A stretch of 64,000 bases of DNA, from the NCBI RefSeq assembly GCF_900102005.1, contig NZ_LT627736.1, positions 2,294,001-2,358,000 of the forward strand. Direction: 5' to 3'. Every line of letters begins with the position of its first letter. Positions within the stretch are counted from its first letter, which is position 1. Origin of the DNA: Microbacterium sp. LKL04 (GTDB lineage Bacteria > Actinomycetota > Actinomycetes > Actinomycetales > Microbacteriaceae). The notes beneath the pieces are model-generated. The model searched no databases and was not told the DNA's origin. It was given only the letters and a program-made list of their open reading frames with translations. The position numbers and the translations under genes were made by a program. Positions 16,996 through 24,724 of the stretch are shown one piece after another.

Positions 16996-17805
16996 TCACG
17001 ACGTGGTGCGGAAGACGAACTCCCGCAGGCGCGGGTCCGCCGGATCACCGTCATGATGCCCCTTCGCCACCGGCAGCCAGCCGAACGGCGCCTCACTCTC
17101 GAGCAGACTCGGCACTCTCGCCATCGGAAGGTTCTCGGCGATCCCCACGCTGTCCAGCACGGGGAGGTCGGCCAACGGCGAGACGTCGACGACGTCTGCG
17201 CCGACGAGGAGGGCGGGGTTCTCGATGTGGAGGCTGCGTAACGCCCGACATCCGGACAGCGCAGCGACATCTCGACACCGCAGCGTCAGGAGGAGCATCG
17301 AATCCAGCTTCTTCGGTGGGTCCTCCCATCGGAAGGCGGCGGTCTGCCGCTTACCCTGCAGTTTCAGATGCGCGAGGGCTGAGCATCCGTCCCCCGCCGT
17401 GATGACCTCGCCACCGACCCGGCCGAGGACGAGGTTTTCCAGCCGGGGAAGGCCGACCCACCCGTCCGCGGCGAAGTCGGAGGACTCCGAATGGATGCGG
17501 GTCGCCCAGCGGAGGTCCGCCGTGGGCACAGGACGCGCGTGATTCGTCCTGACGATCAACGATCGAACGCTCGTCTCCTCGAGGATCGCCAGCGACGGGG
17601 TGACGATCCTGCCGCGCAACTCGATGAAGCGGAGCGCGGGCACTTCCGCGATCCACCGCAGAGAGGATGCCGCGTCCACAGACTCATGGTCGAGGAGGAT
17701 GCCTTCATGTCCTTCTTCGACCAGCCGGCGGGTGTCGTCGGACGTCACCGGTCCGGTGATCCTGGCGATCCGCGAGAACGTCTCGCCCTCATCGACGAAA
17801 CTCAT
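16996..17805 (-). CDS. leucine-rich-like hypothetical protein
   Basis: 269 aa, no signal peptide. Repeating strand-turn units with hydrophobic spacing (LRFIELRGRIV, VRSLIVRTNHA, LENLVLGRVGG, LAHLKLQGKR, LRSLHIENPALL) suggest a leucine-rich-repeat-like or solenoid fold. The ATG at 17805 is used because upstream in-frame sequence overlaps the lipoprotein gene. It begins 7 bp after the lipoprotein stop, suggesting one transcript. Function not recognised. Confidence 0.65.
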   Translation of the reverse strand: MSFVDEGETFSRIARITGPVTSDDTRRLVEEGHEGILLDHESVDAASSLRWIAEVPALRFIELRGRIVTPSLAILEETSVRSLIVRTNHARPVPTADLRWATRIHSESSDFAADGWVGLPRLENLVLGRVGGEVITAGDGCSALAHLKLQGKRQTAAFRWEDPPKKLDSMLLLTLRCRDVAALSGCRALRSLHIENPALLVGADVVDVSPLADLPVLDSVGIAENLPMARVPSLLESEAPFGWLPVAKGHHDGDPADPRLREFVFRTTS

Positions 17806-17812
17806 GCGGGGG

Positions 17813-18700
17813 TCACGGCAGGCCCGGAGTCCACGTCGGCTCGGCGCTCGACGCGCCGTCCGCGCTTCCGCTCGCGGTGTACGTCGTCCCGTCGAGGACG
17901 AGCTCGACGTCGTAGTCGACGGCACCATCCTCGCCCAGCGTCGCCATCTGCGATGGGGACAGGCGGGAGAAGAGCGTGAGGTCGCCGGGTTGGTCGCATG
18001 CCCAGTCCGGGATGGCGAGTTGGAGGTCGACGCCCCCTCCCTCGCCGCGGAGCGCGATCGTCGCCGCCACGGCGGTGAGCGGAGAGGTCACGTCACGGAG
18101 GTGGAGCTGCACGGAACCGCCCTCTCCGTCCGGACTCGCCGTGACGTCGAGCGAGCTCGTGGCCGGCACGTCGAACGTAGTCGTGGTCGTCCACCTCACG
18201 TAGGCCTGAGACGACCCGACCGTGCCGCCGATCGGCAGACCGGGGCCGCTCCCGGCTTGGAGCCACAGGGCGTACGTGTCGGCCTCCGAGCGGTTCGCGA
18301 CCTTCCACCACCCCCTCCCGAGGTCGGTGATCTCCGGCTCGGACAGATCCGGGCCGCAGCCGACGACGTCGCCGCCCCGCTGCTCGGCGAACAGCATCCA
18401 TCCGTCCTGCCGCACGAAGACGTACAGGTCGTCCCCGGTGATGGCGGGCACGTCATCGGGCATGCCCGCGTACCCGGCCTCCTCGGGCAGGGATTCGAGC
18501 CGCAGCTCCGTGTCGGCGGTCCGGACGATGAGGTCGTCAAGGGCGGGAAAGCCCGCGACCTCCGTCGCTACCGGGGAGGGCACTCCGTCCGGCGCATCGT
18601 CCAAGTTCTTCGGCCCCGTGGAGATGCAGCCCGAGAGCGCGATCGTTCCGACGAGGAGCGCCGCGACAGCAGCAACGCTCCGCACAGCGAGATTCAGCAT
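17813..18700 (-). CDS. putative lipoprotein
   Basis: 295 aa. The start MLNLAVRSVAAVAALLVGTIALSGC is a type II signal with lipobox LSGC (Cys about residue 25), predicting an extracellular membrane-anchored protein. The remainder is acidic, Ser/Thr/Gly-rich and beta-strand-like, with DLYVFVRQDGWMLFAEQRGGDVVGCG and a later SYVRWTTTTTF-type stretch. Family not recognised. Likely cotranscribed with the downstream solenoid-like gene. Confidence 0.7.
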   Translation of the reverse strand: MLNLAVRSVAAVAALLVGTIALSGCISTGPKNLDDAPDGVPSPVATEVAGFPALDDLIVRTADTELRLESLPEEAGYAGMPDDVPAITGDDLYVFVRQDGWMLFAEQRGGDVVGCGPDLSEPEITDLGRGWWKVANRSEADTYALWLQAGSGPGLPIGGTVGSSQAYVRWTTTTTFDVPATSSLDVTASPDGEGGSVQLHLRDVTSPLTAVAATIALRGEGGGVDLQLAIPDWACDQPGDLTLFSRLSPSQMATLGEDGAVDYDVELVLDGTTYTASGSADGASSAEPTWTPGLP

Positions 18701-18886
18701 GGTCGTTCCCCCGGTCCTCCGCTCACCGTACGCCCTCGTCGCATCTGTCACCGAGGGAATCGATGGCTGTGGCGCACACGTTTCCGTGCTCGCAGGAATG
18801 CCGGCGCGCGGCATCCGTTGTATTCAGGTGCATGGCATCGGCCGCGAGAGTCACGGCGCCAGGCCCTGCGAGAAGAGGGAAATGCA

Positions 18887-19639
18887 ATGGCACGGTTCGA
18901 CGGCAAGACGGCTCTGGTCACCGGCGGCGGCAGCGGCATCGGAGCGGAGATCGCCCGCAAGCTCGCCGCTGAGGGCGCATCGGTGGTCGTCACCGACATC
19001 AAGCTCGAGGCGGCTGAGTCCGTCGTGAGGCAGATCACGGATGCCGGGGGCACCGCGTCCGCGTTCGCTCAGAACACGGCGAAATGGCAGGACTCCGAGG
19101 CGGCCGTCCGCTACGCGCAGGACACCTACGGCGCCCTGCACCTCGCGGTCAACAACGCCGGGATCGGCGCCGCGCCGCAGAACATCGGTGACTACGACAT
19201 CGAGGCGTGGGACCGGGTGCGCGCCGTCGACCTCGACGGCGTCTTCTACGGGCTGCGCTTCCAGCTGCCCGCGATGGTGGCCGCCGGCGGCGGTGCGGTC
19301 GTCAACATGGCCTCCGTGCTCGGCTCGGTCGGCATCGCGCAGAACGCGGCCTATGTCGCCAGCAAGCACGCCCTCGTCGGCCTCACGAAGGTGGCGGCCC
19401 TCGAATACACCGCCCAGGGCGTTCGCACGAACGCGGTCGGTCCCGGCTTCATCGACACCCCGCTCGTGCGCGCGAGCCTCTCGAGCGATGCACTGTCGGC
19501 TCTCGAGAAGGAGCATGCGGCGGGACGGCTCGGAACGGATGCCGAGGTCGCAGCGCTCACGCTGTTCCTCCTGAGCGACGACGCGTCATTCATCTCGGGC
19601 AGCTACCACCTGGTCGACGGCGGCTACTCCGCCCACTGA
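18887..19639 (+). CDS. SDR family oxidoreductase
   Basis: 250-aa short-chain dehydrogenase. NAD(P) is bound by TGGGSGIG (residues 12-19); NNAG lies near 89; the catalytic set is the Ser in NMASVLGS and Tyr/Lys in YVASK. The C-terminal LVDGGYSAH matches classical SDRs. Substrate unknown. AGAGGGAAATGCA precedes the ATG. It stands alone, with 186 bp of non-coding sequence upstream. Confidence 0.92.
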   Translation: MARFDGKTALVTGGGSGIGAEIARKLAAEGASVVVTDIKLEAAESVVRQITDAGGTASAFAQNTAKWQDSEAAVRYAQDTYGALHLAVNNAGIGAAPQNIGDYDIEAWDRVRAVDLDGVFYGLRFQLPAMVAAGGGAVVNMASVLGSVGIAQNAAYVASKHALVGLTKVAALEYTAQGVRTNAVGPGFIDTPLVRASLSSDALSALEKEHAAGRLGTDAEVAALTLFLLSDDASFISGSYHLVDGGYSAH

Positions 19640-19688
19640 CGCCACATCACCACCGCGGACGTCGTCCGCCGAGCAGCGCTCGCGGCCG

Positions 19689-20033
19689 TCAGGCCGTGGG
19701 CGCTGTCTCGATGTGCGCGACCGAACGGACCTCGAGGTACCCGCAGAGCTCGGCGGCCGTACCCAGCTCGGCGACGAGTGCGGCAGTCTCCTCCGCCGAG
19801 AGGGCGACCTCGTCGAGCTGCGGTTCGAACACGACGCGCCAGCGCGCGTCGCCTCCCATCGGAGGCCGGACGTAGACCGTCGTCGACGCGTTCCGCAGCG
19901 GCACGACGACGAGCCCGCCGTCATCACCCCAGGAGTCGTCCTGGATGACGACCTTGATGAGGTCTCCGTCTTCACGCGCGGCGACGAACTCGTCCAGCCA
20001 GAGCTGCAAGGTTTCGCGACTGCGGTACGGCAT
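19689..20033 (-). CDS. small conserved protein, paralog of 23302-23631
   Basis: 114 aa, cytoplasmic, unknown function. It begins MPYRSRETLQLWLDEF and contains IKVVIQDDS, a VVVPL strand, WRVVFEPQ and ELCGYLEVRSVAH. The gene at 23302 encodes a clear paralog with the same blocks in the same order (MPFRSKETLETWVSEF, IKVIVQDGS, WRVTFEPQ, ELCSYLEARSVGH). The two are in opposite orientation about 3.3 kb apart. Confidence 0.75.
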   Translation of the reverse strand: MPYRSRETLQLWLDEFVAAREDGDLIKVVIQDDSWGDDGGLVVVPLRNASTTVYVRPPMGGDARWRVVFEPQLDEVALSAEETAALVAELGTAAELCGYLEVRSVAHIETAPTA

Positions 20034-20142
20034 GTGTTCGTCTTCCCGGCGCGGCGGCGTGCCGGTGGCCCCGGCGGGACGACGTCGTGCTCTGTCGCGA
20101 GGGTAACACCCCTAGGTGACACCGCCCCGCCGGTTTCTGGAC

Positions 20143-21189
20143 TCAGTCCTGCAGGGTCTCGATATCGATGACGAACCGGTAGCGGACGTCGGAGCGGAGC
20201 ACGCGCTCGTAGGCCTCGTTGATCTCGCCCGCACCGATCAGTTCGGTCTCGGGGGCGATGCCGTGCTCGGCGCAGAAGTCGAGCATCTCCTGCGTCTCGG
20301 CGATCGACCCGATGTTGGAGCCGGCGAACGAGCGACGGTTGCCGAAGAGGGTGAACACCCGCAGCGACAGCGGTTCGGAAGGCGCGCCGACGTTGACCAT
20401 CGTGCCGTCCAGGCGCAGCAGACGCAGGTAGGACTCGAGCTTCAGCGGCGCGCTGACCGTGTTGATGATGAGGTCGAACGTGTTGGCGAGGGCCGTGAAC
20501 GTCGAGGCGTCGCTCGTGGCGTAGTAGTGCGTCGCGCCGAACCGCTTGCCGTCCTCCTGCTTCGACAGGCTCTGCGACAGCACCGTGACCTCGGCGCCCA
20601 TGGCGACGGCGATCTTGACGGCGAGGTGTCCGAGTCCGCCCATGCCGACGACGGCGACCTTCGAGCCGGGGCCGACCTTCCAGTGCGCGAGCGGCGAGTA
20701 CGTGGTGATGCCTGCGCACAGCAGCGGCGCGACCGACTCGTACGGAAGCGCCTCGGGGATGCGCAGGACGAAGTCCTGGTCGACGACGACGTGCGTCGAA
20801 TAGCCGCCCTGGGTGATCGTGCCGTCGCGGTCGACGGACCCGTACGTCTGCGTGTTGCCGTTCAGGCAGTAGTTCTCCATGCCGGCGAGGCAGTTCTCGC
20901 ACTCGCGGCACGAGTTCACCATGCACCCGACGCCGACCCGGTCGCCCACGGCGAAGCCGGTGACATCGGAGCCGACCTCGACGACCTCGCCGGCGATCTC
21001 GTGACCGACGACCTGCGGGTAGGTCACCGGACCCCAGTCGCCGCGGACGAGGTGGATGTCGGAGTGGCAGATCCCGGCGTAGCGGATCGCGATCAGGACG
21101 TCGCGGGGTCCGGTCTCACGGCGTTCGATCGTCGTGCGCACGAGCGGTTCGGTCGCGGACGGCGCAGCGTAAGCGGCGACAGTAGGCAT
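20143..21189 (-). CDS. NAD(P)-dependent alcohol/aldehyde dehydrogenase (YahK/CAD type)
   Basis: 348-aa zinc medium-chain dehydrogenase. Catalytic ligands are Cys in GICHSDIH and His-Glu in VVGHE, with a third Cys in [10 protein letters not shown]. The structural zinc loop has Cys in [17 protein letters not shown]. The cofactor motif is [10 protein letters not shown]. The N-terminal and loop pattern is that of the cinnamyl-alcohol/YahK branch, usually NADPH-dependent aldehyde reductases. AGGAGACC precedes the ATG at 21189. Single gene, divergent from an aldo-keto reductase. Confidence 0.92.
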   Translation of the reverse strand: MPTVAAYAAPSATEPLVRTTIERRETGPRDVLIAIRYAGICHSDIHLVRGDWGPVTYPQVVGHEIAGEVVEVGSDVTGFAVGDRVGVGCMVNSCRECENCLAGMENYCLNGNTQTYGSVDRDGTITQGGYSTHVVVDQDFVLRIPEALPYESVAPLLCAGITTYSPLAHWKVGPGSKVAVVGMGGLGHLAVKIAVAMGAEVTVLSQSLSKQEDGKRFGATHYYATSDASTFTALANTFDLIINTVSAPLKLESYLRLLRLDGTMVNVGAPSEPLSLRVFTLFGNRRSFAGSNIGSIAETQEMLDFCAEHGIAPETELIGAGEINEAYERVLRSDVRYRFVIDIETLQD

Positions 21190-21313
21190 GGGGGTCTCCT
21201 TGCAGATCGATGGACGGATGCCTCGGGTCGGGGCATCCCCCACGCGAAACGCTACGCGCGCTCGCTGATGAGTATCGTCGGAGTGGACCGCGCACAGAAG
21301 CCCGGAGGCTCTC

Positions 21314-22192
21314 ATGTCGACACTCTCGCCCACCCCCGTCATCCTGGGCGCGTCCCGCCTCGGCGATCGCCCCGACCCGGAGGCGTTGGCGGACGCGCTC
21401 ATCCGCTCCTCTCTCGGCTACGTCGACACGAGCAACAACTACACGGGCGGAAAGAGCGAGCAGCTGCTCGGCGATGCGATCCGACGCGCGGGCGGTCTTC
21501 CGTCGCACACCGCCGTGTACTCGAAGGCGGACAGCGACCCGGCATCGGGCGCCTTCGACGGCGAGCGCGTCAAGCGATCGCTCGACGAGTCGCTGACGCG
21601 CCTCGGACTCGACCGGCTGCCGCTCTACCAGCTGCACGACCCGTACACGATCTCCTTCGCGGAGGCCATGGCACCCGGCGGGGCCGTGCCCGCTCTGCTC
21701 GAACTCAGGGAGCAGGGCGTCATCGGGGCGATCGGCATAGCCTCGGGCACGCTGTCGCAGGTGCGCGAATACGTCGACACCAGCGTCTTCGACGTCGTCC
21801 TCTCGCACAACCGGTACACGCTCGTCAGCCGGACGGCCGAGTCCCTCTTCCGCGCCGCGCGCGAGCACGGCATGACCGTCCTCAACGCCGCGCCGTTCGG
21901 CGGCGGGACGCTCGCGAACGGCGACGACACATTCGGGTACCGACCGATGCCCGACGATTTCGCCGCGCACCTCGGCCGCGTTCGGGATCTCGCCCGCGAG
22001 CACGGCGTCGACCTCGCCGCGGCCGCCCTGCACTTCTCGATGCGCAGCCCGCTGGTCGACGCGACGGTCGTGGGGATCACCTCGACGGCCCGCCTCGATG
22101 CTCTCGCGCCGCTCATCGAGGCCGAGATCCCCGCGGAGTTCTACGACGCGGTCGAGGCTCTGGGCGCTCCGCCCGCGGGCGTCGAGGACTGA
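21314..22192 (+). CDS. aldo/keto reductase
   Basis: 292-aa TIM-barrel oxidoreductase. The catalytic Tyr lies in [11 protein letters not shown], Lys in VYSKAD and His in YQLHDP. The layout is closest to the sugar (fucose/aldose) dehydrogenase-like AKR branch rather than the xylose reductase type. Divergent from the YahK-type dehydrogenase, 124 bp away. Substrate unknown. Confidence 0.88.
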   Translation: MSTLSPTPVILGASRLGDRPDPEALADALIRSSLGYVDTSNNYTGGKSEQLLGDAIRRAGGLPSHTAVYSKADSDPASGAFDGERVKRSLDESLTRLGLDRLPLYQLHDPYTISFAEAMAPGGAVPALLELREQGVIGAIGIASGTLSQVREYVDTSVFDVVLSHNRYTLVSRTAESLFRAAREHGMTVLNAAPFGGGTLANGDDTFGYRPMPDDFAAHLGRVRDLAREHGVDLAAAALHFSMRSPLVDATVVGITSTARLDALAPLIEAEIPAEFYDAVEALGAPPAGVED

Positions 22193-22199
22193 CCTCCGG

Positions 22200-22559
22200 T
22201 CAGTTGCGACCGAACCCGTCGAGGTCGGGGTCCCAGTACGCTTCCGGGCCCTCGTCGTACACGGGTTCGGCGGAGCCGGAATCGCCACGCGGATAATGCG
22301 GGTGGCGCCGCAGCTGCGCGGCGGCGAAGGAGAAGTCCGGCTCCTCACGCTCCCAATCGGTCGCGACCGACAGGACGTCGTTGCCGACGCCGATGACGAG
22401 GGATGCCTCGCCGATCTCGCCGTTCTTCTCGAAGACGATGGGGATCGTGACCGCGTCGGCGCGTCCCACCTCGGCGACGGCTGCGGTCAGGGTGACGAGA
22501 GCCTCCGCCACGTCATCGGTCGTGACCACGGTCTCGCCGGCGTAGGTGATGCATCTCAT
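22200..22559 (-). CDS. hypothetical protein
   Basis: 119 aa. Starts MRCITYAGETVVTTDDVAEALVTL and holds alternating strands and a helix, with VTIPIVFEKNGEIGEASLVIGVG in the centre and a polar, Asp/Pro-rich tail. No signal peptide. Not recognised. It lies downstream of the MarR gene on the same strand, 76 bp away, and is convergent with the aldo-keto reductase (7-bp gap). The ATG at 22559 fits the coding pattern better than longer in-frame extensions into the MarR gene. Confidence 0.6.
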   Translation of the reverse strand: MRCITYAGETVVTTDDVAEALVTLTAAVAEVGRADAVTIPIVFEKNGEIGEASLVIGVGNDVLSVATDWEREEPDFSFAAAQLRRHPHYPRGDSGSAEPVYDEGPEAYWDPDLDGFGRN

Positions 22560-22635
22560 GTGACCACTATGGGTGGCGAGCCCGGTTTCGACCGACCAGT
22601 TGCTTTCGGCGCCCGAGCCAGGTACGGCGAGTGCG

Positions 22636-23169
22636 TCAGGGCTCCTCGACGACGACGGGGTCGACACCGTCGACGGCATCCGACATCCGACGCAGGAAGT
22701 CGACGACGTGTTCCTGCGCCTCAGGACTCATCCCGACAGCGACGTCGTACATGAGCCCGTGCATGCGGCCGAGGGTCTCGCGCACTTCCTCGTTCGCGTG
22801 CGTCGTCGCCTTCACGAAGATGCTTCGCCGATCCGCCGGATTCGCCAGCCGTTCGATCCGGCCGGTCTTCTCGAGCCGGTCGAGCATCGTCGTGATCGAG
22901 GCCGACGTCACCCCGAGGTACTTCACGAGCTCGGCGGGACGAGCGGAGTGGCCGGGCTGGCGGAGCAGGTAGCGCAGGGCGAGCAGCTCGTTCTCACCCA
23001 TGGACATCGAGTCCCGCGTACGCCGACGCATCGCGGACTCGGCAGCACGGTACGTGCGGAGGGCCTCGAGGACGCGGCGGGCACGTTCGCGCTGGCCGGG
23101 CGACTCGTCGTACCAGTACCCGGCCGTCGCTGGCGGCTCCTCGCTGGTCTGCGCGTCGACGTCCGCCAC
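22636..23169 (-). CDS. MarR family transcriptional regulator
   Basis: 177 aa. The winged-helix region (about residues 45-125) includes LLALRYLLRQPGHSARPAELVKYLGVTSASITTMLDRLEKTG and the wing PADRRSIFVKAT. The GTG at 23169 is chosen because GGGGAG lies 5 bases upstream; other in-frame starts lie further out. Divergent from the small paralog gene at 23302. The target is unknown. Confidence 0.87.
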   Translation of the reverse strand: MADVDAQTSEEPPATAGYWYDESPGQRERARRVLEALRTYRAAESAMRRRTRDSMSMGENELLALRYLLRQPGHSARPAELVKYLGVTSASITTMLDRLEKTGRIERLANPADRRSIFVKATTHANEEVRETLGRMHGLMYDVAVGMSPEAQEHVVDFLRRMSDAVDGVDPVVVEEP

Positions 23170-23301
23170 ATTCACTCCCCGGTAATGACGCCGTTCACGG
23201 CGATCTCGTCGAGAATAGGTGATGAGAGAGGGTGCAGGGATGCCTGTGGCCACGTGTCCGCCGATCCGCTACCCTCCTCGCGACCCGGGGGAGGAGTCCC
23301 G

Positions 23302-23631
23302 ATGCCGTTCCGCAGTAAAGAAACCCTCGAGACGTGGGTGTCCGAGTTCCACGACGCCCGGGGCGCGGGCGACCGCATCAAGGTGATCGTCCAGGACGGA
23401 TCCGACGGATCCGACACGGGGCTCGTCATCGTCCCCCTCGAGAATGCGACCGTTGCGATCTCCATGGAGCCCGTGCAGATCGGCGAGGCCTCGTGGCGCG
23501 TGACGTTCGAACCGCAGCCCGACACGACGATCCTCAACAGCCACCAGCTCCACGGCATGGCCGCCGAGCTCGCCGTCGCCGCAGAGTTGTGCTCCTACCT
23601 CGAAGCCCGCTCCGTCGGGCACGAGGAGTGA
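23302..23631 (+). CDS. small conserved protein, paralog of 19689-20033
   Basis: 109 aa, cytoplasmic, family unknown. Shares ordered blocks with the protein at 19689-20033 (MPFRSKETLETWVSEF; RIKVIVQDGS; LVIVPLENA; WRVTFEPQ; ELCSYLEARSVGHEE). GGAGGAG precedes the ATG. The upstream MarR gene is divergent. Confidence 0.75.
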   Translation: MPFRSKETLETWVSEFHDARGAGDRIKVIVQDGSDGSDTGLVIVPLENATVAISMEPVQIGEASWRVTFEPQPDTTILNSHQLHGMAAELAVAAELCSYLEARSVGHEE

Positions 23632-23680
23632 CCCCCGGCATCCGTTCTCACATCGCGACCTCTTCGTTTGAGAGGAAGAG

Positions 23681-23719
23681 GTAACCAAAGCGGTCGATCC
23701 CCGTGCGGTCGGGGGAAAC
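23681..23719 (+). promoter_or_regulatory. weak GlnR-like site upstream of the nitrite operon
   Basis: GTAAC at 23681 and GAAAC at 23715 resemble the outer half-sites of the actinobacterial GlnR double box (GTnAC-n6-GAAAC repeated). The two inner half-sites match poorly and the spacing is off by one. GlnR control of nirBD is established in streptomycetes and mycobacteria; here it is only suggested. Confidence 0.3.
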
Positions 23720-23774
23720 ACCCGCCCTTTAGCGTCGAGCCTCACACCCGGCTCCACGACTGAAAGGCACTGCG

Positions 23775-24647
23775 ATGACGTACGTCAAGCCCACCGAACT
23801 CGTCCAGACCGTGATCGACGCCGGCGCGTCGAAGGTCATGCTCTCGACCCGTGACACCCTCATCCGCTCGATCATGGGCGGCGCGATCCTCACTCTGGCG
23901 GCCGCCTTCGCCGTCACGATCAGCGTCACCACCGGCAGTCCGCTCCTCGGCGCCGTGCTGTTCCCCATCGGCTTCGTCATGCTCTACCTGCTGGGCTACG
24001 ACCTGCTGACGGGCGTCTTCGTGCTGGCCCCGCTGGCGTGGCTCGACAAGCGCCCGGGCGTCACGCTCGGCGGCATCCTCCGCAACTGGGGACTCGTGTT
24101 CCTCGGCAACTTCATCGGCGCGTTCGCGATCGCGGTGCTCATGGCGATCGTCTTCACCAATGGGTTCTCCACCCCGCCGAACGAGGTCGGTCAGGCGATC
24201 GGGCACATCGGCGAAGGCCGCACCGTCGGCTACGCCGAGCACGGGGCGAACGGCATGCTGACGCTCTTCGTCCGCGCCGTCCTCTGCAACGCGATGGTCG
24301 CCACCGGGGTCGTCCTCGCGATGGTCTCGAAAGACGTCATCGGCAAGATCGTCGCGATGTGGATGCCGATCATGCTCTTCTTCTTCATGGGCTTCGAGCA
24401 CTCGATCGTCAACATGTTCCTGTTCCCCTCGGGCCTGCTCCTCGGCGGCGACTTCACGATCGGCGACTACCTGATCTGGAACGAGATCCCGACGGTGCTC
24501 GGCAACCTCGTCGGCGGCCTGCTGTTCGTCGGACTTCCGCTGTACTTCACGTACGGCCGCCCCTCGGCTCCGCGTCGCGTGCGGGCCTCGCGCCGCGAGA
24601 CCGCCGCCCGCGCCGCCACGGCGGACGCTCCCGTCGCCGCTCGGTGA
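23775..24647 (+). CDS. nirC: formate/nitrite transporter family protein (NirC type)
   Basis: 290-aa FNT channel with six membrane segments. The family features include the pore-lining region around LYLLGYDLLTGVFVLAPL, NWGLVFLGNFIGA in the middle and FMGFEHSIVNMFLFPSGLL before the fifth segment (FNT signature with the conserved central His). An Arg/Ala-rich cytoplasmic tail follows. Position directly upstream of nirB makes nitrite uptake or export the likely role. The 77-bp gap to nirB has no evident terminator, so it may be the first gene of the operon. Confidence 0.88.
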   Translation: MTYVKPTELVQTVIDAGASKVMLSTRDTLIRSIMGGAILTLAAAFAVTISVTTGSPLLGAVLFPIGFVMLYLLGYDLLTGVFVLAPLAWLDKRPGVTLGGILRNWGLVFLGNFIGAFAIAVLMAIVFTNGFSTPPNEVGQAIGHIGEGRTVGYAEHGANGMLTLFVRAVLCNAMVATGVVLAMVSKDVIGKIVAMWMPIMLFFFMGFEHSIVNMFLFPSGLLLGGDFTIGDYLIWNEIPTVLGNLVGGLLFVGLPLYFTYGRPSAPRRVRASRRETAARAATADAPVAAR

Positions 24648-24724
24648 TCGCCGTGGCCCGCCCCGTAAAGAGCCCGCAACACGACGGGACCCCGGCTGCA
24701 ACGTCGCCCGCATACGGTCACGAC

